A DNA stretch of 64,000 nt from Pollenia angustigena. Taxonomy: Eukaryota > Arthropoda > Insecta > Diptera > Polleniidae. A model generated the notes under the pieces. It was given only the letters and a program-made list of their open reading frames with translations. It had not been told where the DNA came from and ran no database searches. Positions 22,679 to 34,445 of the stretch are shown one piece after another (the first letter of the stretch is position 1; every line of letters begins with the position of its first letter). The stretch lies in the NCBI GenBank assembly GCA_930367215.1, contig OV884058.1, positions 219,522,208 through 219,586,207 on the forward strand. The letters run 5' to 3'. A program made the translations under genes and the position numbers.

Positions 22679-23983
22679 AAGTAAGAAAGTATGGTCGGTC
22701 AAGCCCGACCATATGATACCCTACACCACAGTATTAAATAACACATCATGCTTATGTGTCCATATGGATTTATCTATGTTAATAAACTTCATTAAAATCG
22801 GTTTAAAAGTTTGTGAGAGGCAGAAATTGCCCCCTACCTCCCCTTGTGGACCTATTATTGAAAAACTGTAAAGATTATGTGTCCATATAGATATGGATCT
22901 ATCTATGTTTTAAATTCCATTAAAATCGGTTTGATAGTTTCTGAGAGGAAGAAATTTCCCCCTAAATTCCCTCGTGGTCCTATGATTTGGCTAATTTTCA
23001 ATAGGCTTGGTGCTTGTGCCGAAAAAAACCTATGACCCAAATTTTATCAAATTATCTCCAAAATTGCGACCTGTACTTTGCGCACAAGGTTACATGGACA
23101 GCCAGCCAGCCAGCCGGACGGACATCGTTAGTTCGACTCAGAAAGTAATTAGATATACCCACACCACAATAGGGGAGAGGATATTATGCATTTGTGCTGA
23201 TGTGTGTAACGCCTTAAAATATTGGTCCAAGACCCACCTTAAAGTATATCGATCGACTCAGAATCACTTTCTGAGTCGAACTAACGATGTCCGTCCGGCT
23301 GCCTGGCTGGCTGGCAGGCTGTCCATGTAACCTTGTACGCAAAATACAGGTCACAATTTTGGAGATAATTTGATAAACATAGGGACATATGTTCTAATTG
23401 GCACAAGGACCAAGCCTATTAAAAATGGGCCGAATCGTGTTACCACAAGAGAAGATAGGGGAAAATTTCTTCTTTTCAGAAACTATCAAACCGATTTTAA
23501 TGATATTTAAAACATAGATAGAACCATATCATTATGGACACAAAAAGGTAAGCATTTTTTAAAAAATAGGACCACGAAGGGAGATAGGGGCAATTTCTGC
23601 CTCCCAAACCGATTTGAATGAAACTTAAAACATAGATAGATCCATATCTATATGGACACATAAGCTATACAGTTTTTCAAAAATAGGACCACAACGGGAG
23701 GTAGGGGGCAATTTCTGTCTCTCACAAACTTTTAAAAAAATTTTAATGAAATTTATAAACATAGATAGATCTATATTTATATGGACATACAGGCATGATG
23801 TGTTTTTTAATACTGTGGTATATGGTCTCATATGGTCGGGCTTGACCGAGACAATACTTCCTTACTTGCTCTGAGTCGATCGGTATACTTTAAGGTGGGT
23901 CAAGGACGAATATTTTAAGGCGTTACACACATCAGCACAAATGCATAATACCCTCTCCATTATTGTGGTGTGGGTATAAAATT
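22679..23983. mobile_element. Compound foldback element with (GTCY)n-like palindrome
   Basis: It starts aacaagtaagaaagtatggt, then cggtcaagcccgaccatatg; the complement of this start lies at about 23815-23870. Arms meet around gacagccagccagccagccg (23098-23117) and its complement near 23300-23327. A second inverted pair (cacaccacaataggggagag at about 23160 and its complement near 23955) lies outside the second arm. The order is A-B-A'-B', so it is probably two head-to-head copies or a rearranged dimer of one repeat. The 107-residue and 68-residue frames here are arm shadows. Confidence 0.65.
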
Positions 23984-23989
23984 ATACTT

Positions 23990-24425
23990 TAACAATATTT
24001 CCTATTTTAGCATGATTTCCTATTAAAAGTACATTTTATCATACTTTCCTATAAAAAATAAATGCTAACAACATTTGCTATAAAAAGCTAATTTTAGCAA
24101 AATTTCCTATAAAAAGTAAGTGAATTTTTGCAAAAATTTCCTATAAACTTTCCTATAAGAAGTAAATTATAACCACATTTGCTACAAACAGTAAATTTTA
24201 GCATAATTTAAGTAAATTTTAACAACGTTTCCAATAAAAAGTTTATTTTGACATAATTTTCATAACTAGTAAATTTGCACAAAATTTCCTATAAAATGTA
24301 AATTTTAACAAAATTTTCTATAAAAAATAAATTTTAGCAAACTTTCTTGTAAAAAATAAATGTTAACAAACAACATTTGCTATAAAAAGTAAATATTAAC
24401 AACATTTGCTATAAAAGTAAAGAAA
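23990..24425. repeat. AT-rich minisatellite, left block
   Basis: Tandem units of about 28-30 bp built on agtaaattttagcaaaattt and cctataaa, with much divergence. The array resumes at 25555 after a mobile-element insertion. Confidence 0.75.
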
Positions 24426-24652
24426 ATCTTAAAGCAAAGAAAACAAGTGTTTTTGTGAAGTTTTGTTATATTTTTTAATTGTTTACATACTTCTGAAGAT
24501 GGTTAGCGACGCTAGCCGAAATATTGGGAATAAAAATAAAAATATAAACACAAAAATCATGAGTTTTTAGTTTTTAACTTTATTTATTTACTTGGACCTG
24601 CATCCAAACAAAAACAACTAATAATTAATATATTTGAACAAGGTCAACTATT

Positions 24653-25550
24653 AACAAGTAAGAGTGCTATATTCAGCTGTGCCGAATCTTATATACCCTT
24701 CACCATTGTGGGAGCAGAATACAGAGCAACTAGACAAAAACTAAATAATTTTTACATATGTATACATACATATTTACAATACTTTAAACTTCATTATAAA
24801 TTAAATTTAAATCGTTTTTAGAACATAAAAAAAATAAAAATTTAAAAAATAAATTTTTAAAAAAAAAAAAGTTTGGAATCAGAGAACTCACAGTTTCTAA
24901 CTTAACACACCCCCTAGACAACTAAACCATGAAGGAACGTTGTTAAAAAAAAATTAATTTTGGTCATAACTTTTTTGCATCTGAACCGATTTTCCCGAGT
25001 TTTTTTATAAAATATGTTCTACTAAAAATTTCCGATATTTTGGTACATAAAACATATCCATAGGACATATACCAGCTGTGAAATTTAGGTTTTTATAATA
25101 TTTTAAATTTTTTTTGTACGGGAGGTACCATGCCCACTTCTCCAATTCCACCCACATTTTGTAGGATGGTATGTATTGGCAACCTAAATGGCTTTTGCCG
25201 TTCCCCAGATATACAGCAAAAAGGTAATAAAAATACAACAAACACAAGGGATTTTTGTAAAAAATTAGAGGTAGTCGTGGTTTTTTGCTCATATCTCCGT
25301 CATTTTTGGACCGATCTGGCTGAATTTCAATAGCAAACTTAAACGGAGTATATGTGACATAAATATACATCAACCTAGTCCACATCGTTTCTGGGATTTT
25401 CGGAAAACCCATTTCAACATACACACGGACAGACGGACAGCCGGATTTGAACTTCGCTTTTCATAAGGGTGTAGGATCAATATTGTGGAACATACAAACG
25501 GAATGACAAAGTTATATATACCCTTTTACCTTCGGCGAAGGGTATAAAAA
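24653..25550 (+). mobile_element. Mini-me-like element inserted in the minisatellite
   Basis: It starts aacaagtaagagtgctatat, then tcagctgtgccgaatc, and ends cggcgaagggtataaaaa. The core contains cacggacagacggacagccg. Minus-strand frame 25005-25424 (139 residues) and its relative at 30288-30602 come from the repeated element body and have no known domain. A tRNA-like segment equivalent to that of the 14687 copy is present only in degenerate form near 24865-24935. Confidence 0.7.
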
Positions 25551-25554
25551 CATA

Positions 25555-26505
25555 CTTAAAAAGTTAATTTTAGCAATATTCCTAAAATTTTAATTTTAGA
25601 AAACTTTCTATAACTAGTAAATTTTAGCAAAATGTTCTTTAAAAGTGAATTTTTGCAAAAATTACCTATAAAAAGTAAATGTTTGCAAACTTTCCAATAA
25701 GAAGAAATTGTAACAACATTTCCTACAAACAGTACATTTTAGCAAAAGTTTCGTAACTGGGTAATTTTAACAAAATTTCCTATAATAAGTAAATTTTAGC
25801 AACATTTCCTATAAAAAGTAAATTTTAGCATAATTTTCATAACTATGTGGTAAATTTAAACAAAATATTCTACAAAAAGTTAATTTTAGCACAATTTGCA
25901 TGACTAGTAAATTTTCACAAAATTTCCTATAAAAAGCAAATTTCAGCAATATTTTCTATAAAAAGTAAATTTTAACAACATTTCCTATAAAAAGAGCTAA
26001 ATTTTCTATTACTTGTAAATTTTAGCAAAATTGCCTTTTAAAAGTAAATTTTATCAAAATATAGTAAATAGTAAATTTTCAACAAATTTCGTATAAATAA
26101 TAAATTTTAGCATAATTTTCTATTAAAAGTGAAGTTTTGCAAAATTTTCTTGAAATAAAAAGTAAATTTTAATAACATTTTAAAAGATAATTTTAGCATA
26201 ATTTTCATAACTAGTAAATTTAAACTCAATTTCCCGTTAAAAGTAAATTTTGGCAAAATTTCCTATTAAAAGTGAAATTTCCTATAAAAACTAAATTTTA
26301 ACTATATATCCTATAAAAAGTTAATTCTAGAATAATTTGCATAATTAGTAAGTTTTAACAAACTTTCCTATAAAAAATATATATAAAAAAATTTCCTCTA
26401 AATATGTAGTAAATTTTGGCAAATTAGCAATATTTCCTTTAAATGGTAAATTTTAATAAATAGTGAATTTTGTCAAAATTTCCTATAAATAGTCTTTACA
26501 TTGGT
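25555..26505. repeat. AT-rich minisatellite, right block
   Basis: Continuation of the 28-30 bp array, with unit words agtaaattttagcaaaattt, cctataaaaag and cataactagtaaattt. About 30 divergent units. It ends before atgttcgcttagatcgg. Confidence 0.75.
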
Positions 26506-26604
26506 GTTTTTATTTATTTAGCAACCATATGTTCGCTTAGATCGGCGCGCAAGTGCCCTTAAAAATCGGCGTAGTTGTAACAGTTTTATTGCGTAACATA
26601 TCGA

Positions 26605-26855
26605 GCCCTAACCGCGAAAATAACGTAAGCGACAACATTTTCAATGTTCGTTTTATTTAATAAATTACTTTATTGGCAACACTTGCATCATCTCCTAAAA
26701 TGTCATGGCCACATAAGGTACCGTTACGATTTTATAGCAAGAACAATTTTATTGTAAGCGACAGATTTCATACAAAATTTATATGAAATAAAATAAAAAA
26801 GCTCTCTCCTGTAAAATTTTACTTTTGGCGCTTACGTTATTTTCGCGGTTAGGGG
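26605..26855. mobile_element. MITE, 251 bp, with TCGA target duplication
   Basis: The termini gccctaaccgcgaaaataac and gttattttcgcggttagggg are complementary over about 27 bp, continuing into gtaagcg. TCGA flanks both ends (26601-26604 and 26856-26859). No ORF. Confidence 0.8.
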
Positions 26856-27262
26856 TCGATATTGTGCTAAAGAGGGTTAACACTATCGTTGCATCAGGGT
26901 TGCTTTTATTAGTCTAAAGTTAGCAGGATTTCGACGTAGATTTTAGTATATTTAAAAATTACGTGTACATTACGCCGATAGTGGGATCTTAGCTTTAGAC
27001 ATAACAAATACATATACATATAAAATTTACAAATTTGGGGTATTTACAAGATGTGCTATCATGTTATATTGTCATAATGTACTAACATTTTACAATGGTT
27101 TAAAAATATTGTTGTTGCTTTGTAAACAAAAAGTGTCTTTAATTAATAGAACTTTGCTTGCTATGTTTTTTGTGCTGTCGTTACTGATCAGAAAAGCGGC
27201 TAAGCCGAGCGCATTAGTTTTTGTAAGCCGTCGCCTTTGATAGGATAATTTTATCCGGCTAA

Positions 27263-27873
27263 TGCTATGTTCACACTTGGGTTCTTAAACGCGTTTAAGC
27301 AGCTCGAACGTGATTAAGCTCTAATCACTTCAAAATCGAGATGATTACCCATACATTGAAGTGATTTGTTAATCACTTCAAATTGACATGATTACAACTA
27401 AATCACTTCATAAATCACGTAGAATCCACTGAACATACCTCAAATGTAGAATCGCCAACATGATCGTGTACAACCGGCCAATATTTCTGCTTAATGCTTT
27501 TATTTTTTTTCCTTAAATAATTCATAAATTTTCACCATTTCATCATTAAAATATTTTAATCATTTTAATCTTCTGATAACTTTATAAAAGTGTTTTTATC
27601 CATTTTTAATACTTTAAAGAAATATAAATTTGTTTGTTGTTTTTTTTTTGTGTGTTCGTTGTGTGTTTTTTTTTCTTAATCATCTGTCATCTTAATCATT
27701 TCAAATGTAATGTGAACGGCTTTGATTAGCTAAATCAAAATTTTGCTTAAACGCGCTTAAAACCCCAAGTGTGAACTTAGCATTAATCATCTCAAATGTA
27801 GTGTGAACGGCTTTGATTAACTTAATCAACATTTTGTTTAAACGCGTTTAAAACCCCAAATGTGAACACAGCA
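27263..27873. mobile_element. PIF/Harbinger-like MITE with TAA target duplication
   Basis: The left end is tgctatgttcacacttgggt; the right end ccaaatgtgaacacagca is its complement. TAA flanks both sides (27260-27262 and 27874-27876). Subterminal words aaacgcgtttaa pair across the element. The right end exists twice in tandem (about 27690-27783 and 27784-27873). No transposase. Confidence 0.75.
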
Positions 27874-27879
27874 TAAAAT

Positions 27880-28590
27880 CCGAATTTAACCTGTGACTAG
27901 CAATTTTTGCAACAAAACACTTGCGGCGTCAAATTTTATCGTTTACCGGGTATGTATATCTTATTGATATTTTCATAGACAATAAAATAAGTATATGTTT
28001 GAATAGTAGTTCTACTTGCTAATATCCTCTTCTTTGAATTATCTTATTACCTTTCCAATTACGTTTATACTATTTATCATTCATCTTTATGTTCCCCGTA
28101 ATTATAGGATAAAACATGCTGCTTTAAGCCATACAATTTTAACTCGGATATTGAAACAAACTCGGATTTTGCAACAGCACTTGGTCACAACCTGTTGCGC
28201 AACCCGAGGTCGTACTGCATAGTATACTAATGCCCAATTTTCAGGATAGTATTTAAATCAATATTAAGTTAATTTTCATAACAAACTTAAATCGTATTTT
28301 AAACAGATTGGTTTTTTGAGTTTTATTTGAAAAGTCTTATTTTATTAAGATAAAAGTATGGTAGCACTACTAAATACAAAAAAATATATAAAAAAGAGTA
28401 TTTATTTATAAGGTGGTCTGAAAAAACAGCTGACTGTTAATGCTTTGCCTGTTGTTGAATTGTTGTGATTTTGAGGCCACCTTGCTAAAATATTACAATG
28501 GAAACTTAAGTTGAAATTAAGTCTACCACATCGGTGACTTAAGTTTCACTTAAGTTTTTAGTGAAGAAGAGAATTTTGTATTTAAAACGA
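27880..28590. other. No gene seen
   Basis: AT-rich sequence. A 68-residue plus-strand frame (28016-28222) has no recognisable domain and was not accepted. Confidence 0.4.
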
Positions 28591-28596
28591 TTTTAA

Positions 28597-29206
28597 CCCT
28601 TAACTACCCAGTATGCTTTTGTAACGTAACTGACCAGTAGTGTCCAACGGACTTATTAAAGAAATTAATGATACTTAAAGAAAAACAAAGACAGTATAAA
28701 TTAAAACCCCTGTTTTATTGATATTTGCTTAGGTGTTTAATTTATTTAACTTTAATTAGTTTTTTTTTAACAAATACCTTCAAATATCTTCATTGTCAAT
28801 TTCAGAAAGGGCACGTTCAATTTCTCCCTGTGCTCTGTTTGTAAAATTAATATTGTGAGAAAATATGCTCTGCGATTGATTCATTTATTAAAAAAGTTTA
28901 AAATGACCTGTTAAGAGAATCAAGAAGAAGCAATGATTTTCACGCCGACTAAACCGTTTCAGAACCGCAGTCACTTGTATGAAACTTGGGCGACTCGATT
29001 CAAATAATATATTAATGTGTCTATTGGACACTTGTGGGTTGGTGCGCTACTATTTTTGTTTATTTATAATAAATAATAAACTATTTATTCTACAAATATT
29101 TTTATTGCTCATTTCTATTCTCAAGACCATCGGGGTAGAATAGGTAAAACGGGGTTTCTCAAAAATAAATATTTTAGATTTTATGAGCAATGTGGGTTGT
29201 TAAGGG
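28597..29206. mobile_element. piggyBac-like nonautonomous element, 610 bp
   Basis: TTAA flanks both ends (28593-28596 and 29207-29210). The termini cccttaactaccca and tgggttgttaaggg are inverted repeats, and subterminal agtgtccaacggac and gtctattggacact form a second inverted pair. A TTAA target and CCC start fit piggyBac-type elements. A short minus-strand frame inside (28884-28780) may be the remains of the transposase N-terminus. Confidence 0.75.
28780..28884 (-). pseudogene. Possible piggyBac-type transposase N-terminal remnant, 34 residues
   Basis: The minus-strand frame starts at an ATG at 28884 and runs 34 codons, ending in an acidic stretch EIERALSEIDNEDI. An acidic N-terminus is usual for piggyBac transposases, and the position inside a TTAA-flanked element supports this. 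No catalytic part remains. It is short, so chance is possible. Confidence 0.3.
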
Positions 29207-29209
29207 TTA

Positions 29210-30230
29210 AAAATAAATGTCAATCCTGAAAATTGGCCATAAGTTTAATAAACATAACTGGCATATCGGTATTTCATATTTTAAAGGTTTGTTAAATATA
29301 TTTATGGTTCTTTGAAAATGCGGGTTTTCAGTAAATTTTTACTACCAGAGTTTTAAAAAGTCACAAACGAAATGTCGTAAATATCTACATAAAAATCTTA
29401 AACTAAACTTATATTTTTAAATGATTTAAATAGTTCGAAAATAGTTTTGTCTTTAAACTTGACACACCAGAGAGTTTATTCCTTCGTAAATCAATAAAAC
29501 GATAAAAACTGTTTAAAACTAAAAATTTTAGGAATATTAAACTTACTAAATTCAACAATTTTTAATGTTTAAAATTTCCCCTCGAGTTTTCGGCTTCTGT
29601 TTCCTTTTTTAAGTTAACCATTAACAAAAACAGAAATATTTTTGTAATATTTTTTTTTACTTTTATTTATTCGTTTTTTTTTATATTCAATAAAATTTTT
29701 ACACGCGATATTAACCACTATGTGAACTAAACTAAATGCTAGAGAGACTACAAGTAGCACTTTAATAAAGTCAATAAATTTTATCAACCAAAATAAAATA
29801 AATTGCTGAAAAATAAAATAAAAAAGTGCAAAAACAGCAGTAGAATATGGTTTAAGTGTTTTCCAAATGATAAGAACGTTAAAAAGCGCTAATAATGACA
29901 TTTAACGGTTTTTGATAAAAAAAATAAATACATATTGTTCTATAACGGAAATTATTTAAATGTTCTTTAAATAATATAAATATGCGAAAAACAATTATTT
30001 AAAGGTTCAAACGCTTATCACTAAATCCATATTGACAATTAATTGCTTTTTGGAGGAAATTTATTATTATTTTGTTTCTTCTTTGTTGCCATTTTAATCT
30101 AAAAGATATACCTACAAATGTTTTAGACTAGTACTTAGTGAACGCCTCCTTTACAATAAGTCCTAGAATGTTAGAATTATTAGTATCGCAACTTGTATTG
30201 TACAAATTTTACGTATTACTATACAAATGA
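29210..30230. other. No confirmed gene
   Basis: AT-rich. One minus-strand frame of 95 residues (29614-29901) is very hydrophobic with several candidate membrane stretches and a Lys-rich end, but it lacks homology, a coding signature or gene context. Confidence 0.35.
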
Positions 30231-31815
30231 TTTTTATACCCTTCACCGAAGGTAAGAGGGTATATATAACTTTGTCATTCCGTTTGTATGTTCCACAATA
30301 TTGATCCTACACCCTATAAAGTATATATATTCTGGGTCCTTATGAAAAGCGAAGTTCAAATCCGGCTGTCCGTCTGTCCGTCTGTCCGTGTGTATGTTGA
30401 AATGGGTTTTCCGAAAATCCCAGAAACGATGTGGACTAGGTTGATGTATATTTATGTCACATATACTCCGTTTAAGTTTGCTATTGAAATTCAGCCAGAT
30501 CGGTCCAAAAATGACGGAGATATGAGCATAAAACCACGACTACCTCAAAATTTTTCCAAAAATCCCTTGTTGTTGTATTTTTTTTATTTCTGTATATCTT
30601 GAGAACGGCAAGAGCCAAAAAGTTTCCAAATTAAGTACACACATTTAGGTTGCCAATACACACCATCCTACAAAATGTGGGCGGGATTGGAGAAGTGACC
30701 GTGGTACCTCCCATACAAAAAAAATTAAAAATTTTATAAAAACCTAAATTTTAGGGCTGCCATATGTCCTATGGATATGACTTATATATCAAAATATATA
30801 TATAAAATTTCTAGTAGAACATATTTCATAAAAACTCGGAAAAACCGGTTCAGATACAAAAAAGTTATGACCAAAATTAATTTTTTTTGTTAAATACCCT
30901 CTTTCGGGAACCATAGATCTCCCCGAGTCCAAGCTTTATAACTCAAGTAAATGGTAAATTTCTTCTTAAACACGTCGGTATATAAATCTGTCAAATCGGT
31001 TAAAAAATGGCACAGTTACAACCGAAATACTGAATCCCCAAAAATTACTCTTTTTTTATAATTAACTTTGTTAAAATATATGTATACAAGTATACATAAA
31101 TGTTTATATAAATATAACTTAAGTAAATGGTAAAATTCTTCCTTAACACGTCGGTATATAAAAATATCAAATCGGTTAGACAATGGGTAATTTATGAGCA
31201 AAATACTCCAGAAATGGGCTCAAAATTTTTATAAAAACCTAAATTTTAGGGCTGCCATATGTCCTATGTATATGACTTATATACCAAAATATCGGAAATT
31301 TGTATGAGTTATAACCGAAATACTGGGGTCTAATCACCGCATACGATATCGAGCAAAATTCATCGAAATTATTTATTTTGGTATCTTGAAACTCGATATC
31401 GAATGAAATGTATTGAATTTGAAATAATAGCATTCGACATCGAGTAACTCGACATTACATTTATCGAGTTTTCATTCGATACGCCAGTGTCTATCGTATG
31501 CAAAAAAATTTAATAGTTTATTCGATACGATAGTATCGAATGAGGTGATTAGACCCCTGAATTCCCGTAAATTACTCTTTTTATACCCTTCACCGAAGGT
31601 AAAAAGGTATATACAATATTGATCCTACACCCTATAAAGTACATATATTCTGGGCCCTTATGAAAAGCGAAGTTCAAAACCGGTTGTCTCTTATTTAAAA
31701 AAAAAAATATTTACCAGTTTTATTTAATTTTTGTCTAGTTGCACTGTATTCTGCTCGCACAATGGTGAAGGGTATATAAGATTCGGCACAGCCGAATATA
31801 GCGCTCTTACTTGTT
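30231..31815 (-). mobile_element. Two adjoining mini-me-like copies, reverse orientation, one internally deleted
   Basis: It begins tttttatacccttcaccgaa and ends with gattcggcacagccgaatat followed by agcgctcttacttgtt. The (GTCY)n block gtccgtctgtccgtctgtcc lies at about 30369. A second start of the same family, ttatacccttcaccgaaggt, appears at about 31578 and is followed after 100 bp by the distal end, so a short deleted copy abuts a longer one. The 104-residue plus-strand frame (30288-30602) is the mirror of that at 25005-25424. A MITE is inserted at 31326-31556. Confidence 0.65.
31326..31556. mobile_element. MITE, about 231 bp, with (G)GGGTCTAATCACC ends
   Basis: The left end gggtctaatcaccgcatacg and the right end aatgaggtgattagaccc are complementary except near the inner edge. 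CTG flanks both sides (31323-31325 and 31557-31559), a possible 3-bp duplication. The interior has several ATCGATA-like and TCGATAT-like words. No ORF. Confidence 0.7.
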
Positions 31816-31843
31816 TCTTCTAAACTAGATCTTAAGGACAATT

Positions 31844-32127
31844 AATTAATTGAAACTATTACATTCAACATTTTTCATTTTTCGAATTTATTCTATGAGC
31901 TAAATTTCAGTAATGTATTTTATAAAGCTTTTTTGTAATAGTTCTATTCCTTCAATTTTTCAGAAATGACTTTATACGCTACCAGACTATTAAATTGTAT
32001 TTTTCATTTCTGAAAAATTGAAGGAATAGAACTATTACAGAAAAGCTTTATAAAATACATAACTGAAATTCAGCTCATAGAATAAATTCGAAAAATGAAA
32101 AATGTTGAATGTAATAGTTTCAATTAA
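31844..32127. mobile_element. Near-perfect hairpin element, arms of about 125 bp
   Basis: The left arm (aattgaaactattacattca onward) pairs with the right arm ending tgaatgtaatagtttcaatt, with few mismatches, around a loop of about 40 nt. If transcribed it would be a double-stranded RNA of over 100 bp. The remnant at 370-590 shares arm words. Confidence 0.8.
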
Positions 32128-32152
32128 TTAAAATACTCAGTTTTTTACTTAA

Positions 32153-32527
32153 AGCTGCGTTCACAATCAAAAAAACATTTTCACTTGGTGTTCATAATAG
32201 AGCAACAATTTCTTTTGTAACTACACGCATTTTGCATCAAGAAACCGTTTGCAAATTTTAGCCACAACAGTATTCTGCTTTTATTTTTATTTTAGTAAAC
32301 ATTTTGTTAAAATTTTCATTCAAAACTAAATAAAATTATTTTAAACGTCAGAAAAAATTTCATACAAATTGTTGCTGAAGTTCTAGTTGACTCAACTTTA
32401 GTTACATTTTTAAAAAAATTTTAGTTACATTTTTGTTCTAAAAATGAAAGGAAAATATATGAAATACTTTGGGAAGAAAAAAGATAGAAGAAAAAACGAA
32501 ATTGTTTTTTTGATTGTGAACGTAGCT
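32153..32527. mobile_element. PIF/Harbinger-like MITE, 375 bp, TAA duplication
   Basis: The left end is agctgcgttcacaatcaaaa and the right end tttgattgtgaacgtagct is its complement. TAA flanks both (32150-32152 and 32528-32530). No ORF. Confidence 0.8.
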
Positions 32528-33179
32528 TAAGTGTTTCATTTTCTGTTTAGGTTGTTGATAAAAAAGAGTGTTATAACATTAAACAATTTTGACCACCGCT
32601 GTCTCGAACAATTTATTTAAACGCACCACAAAATCGAAGTAGAGTGCGTATTACAAGTGGTGACGTCATCATTGTGCCAAATTTATTAAAGATCTGCACC
32701 ACGAAAAAAAAGCTTAAAACAAAAACTCGTTTTGCAAGCATTGCAGTGTGAGAGGTCAAAAGCTCCAACCCAAGAGAAGTGTGCAATTTAAGAATTTTTT
32801 TTTTTCTCTACGTACTTAATAATTATGCTTTTGGCGAATGTAACCCATAAAGATACCTTATTAACAATGTTATATTTTTCTACTATAATTTAAAAAATTA
32901 TATACAAAACTAAGTCCTACAAACAATTAACAATTTAAAGAATCCCTTAAATAATAATAACGTATTTAGTGTTATCCTAAAACTTTCACAAAAACATACA
33001 AAAAAACTATTACTATAATAACTATTCTAAACTTCTTAAATTTTCAAACATACACACAGAAAAAAATCAATGTAAATTCGTTCAAAACAAGGTTGATTTT
33101 ACATTTTTCAGTAGTGATTTTGCTTCATTGTTGTTTCATGTTAATTTAACATGATTTTACAATAACTTGCGAACAACAT

Positions 33180-34445
33180 TTTTATACCCTCCACCACAAT
33201 TAGTTGTGAAGAGGGTATATTAAGTTTGTCATTCCGTGTGAAACTTTTTTATTATTCATCTCAGACCCCATAAAGTATATATATTCTGGGTCCTTGAGTA
33301 ATTCTAAGTCGATTTAGCCATGTCCGTCTGTCTGTCCGTCTGTCCGTCTGTCCGTCTGTTGAAAACACGCTCACTTTCGAACAACTCAAAAGAAATGAAC
33401 AAACTTGGTGCCAAATTGCTTGTAGTTATCCTAAGCAGTTTGGGATTGAAATCCAGCAAAATCGGTTCAGTAGGACCAGAGCTATGAATCAAAATGTGGA
33501 ACCACCACCTAAAAAAATTGATAATTTTGTTACAAAAAATAACATAAATGCTGGAACAAGGCACGGAATGAGATAAGATTTTGCAAAAATTTGTTTTAGT
33601 TGACTGGAAATCACGCTGTTAAATTTCGTGATGATCCCGCCATAATTTACCCTAAGCCCCATATAAACAATACTCCCGGAAAACAGTTTAGTACGCCTAA
33701 AATCGTAAAAAATAACGCTAGCGTAACAAAATTTGGTACGTCACAGTTTTATAGAACTACAAATGACACTGTGAAATTTCGTGAAGATCGGTACATAATT
33801 TACCCTAGGCCCCATAGAAACCCTACTCCCGGAAAACAGTTAAGTCCGCCTAAAACCGTAAAAAATAATGCAATCATAACAAATTTTGGCTCGTCACAGT
33901 TTTGTAGGACTACAAATGATACTGGGAAATTTCGTGAAGAACGGTACATAATTTACCCTAGGGCCCATAGAAACCCTACTCCCGGAAAACAGTTTAGTAC
34001 GCCTAAAACCGTAAAAAATAATGCAATCATAACAAATTTTGGCTCGTCACAGTTTTGTACGACTGCAAATGATACTGGGAAATTTCGTGAAGATCGGTAC
34101 ATAATTTACCCTAGGGCCCATAGAAACCCTACTCCCGGAAAACATTTTAGTACACCTAACACCATAATTAGTTATGCTAGCATAACAGAAATTGGTACGT
34201 CACAGTTTTAAAGGACTTGAAATGACGCTGTGAAATTTCGTGATGATCGGTCCATAATTTACCCTAGGCCCCATACAAACCCTACTACCGGAAAACAGTT
34301 TAGTCGCCTAAAACCATAATAAATAACAAATCGTCACAGTTTAAGATAATAATAACATCATACAGATATTACTCCTTAAACATTCGAACTGTCGGTGGAG
34401 GGTATCAAAGATTCGGCACAGCCGAATATAGCACTCTAACTTGTT
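33180..34445 (-). mobile_element. Mini-me-like element with five 153-bp tandem units
   Basis: It begins ttataccctccaccacaatt and ends with the gattcggcacagccgaatat terminus. The (GTCY)n block gtccgtctgtctgtccgtct lies at about 33325 with the tatatattctgggtcc core upstream. Tandem units start at the gatgatc/gaagatc word at 33630, 33783, 33936, 34089 and 34242, a spacing of exactly 153 bp each time. It is possibly inserted into an older TA-flanked element with acacagaaaaa ends (about 33051 and 35744). Confidence 0.75.
33600..34300. repeat. 153-bp tandem repeat block
   Basis: Five units with period 153 bp (51 codons), so one frame stays open for 203 residues at 33600-34211 with repeated motifs such as IIYPRAHRNPTPGKQFSTP. 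The same unit occurs twice at 4765-5034 on the other strand. Openness follows from the period being a multiple of three. No start context, known domain or expression evidence supports a protein. Confidence 0.8.

Noticed and set aside
25005..25424. 139-residue minus-strand ORF and its twin at 30288-30602 as a conserved gene
   Set aside because: Both are the body of mini-me-like elements in opposite orientations, with microsatellite sequence inside.
29614..29901. 95-residue hydrophobic minus-strand ORF, possible membrane protein
   Set aside because: Composition follows the AT-rich sequence; no homology, coding signature or context.
33600..34211. 203-residue plus-strand ORF as a protein gene
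   Set aside because: It is the 153-bp tandem repeat read in one of its open frames and lies in a dispersed element.
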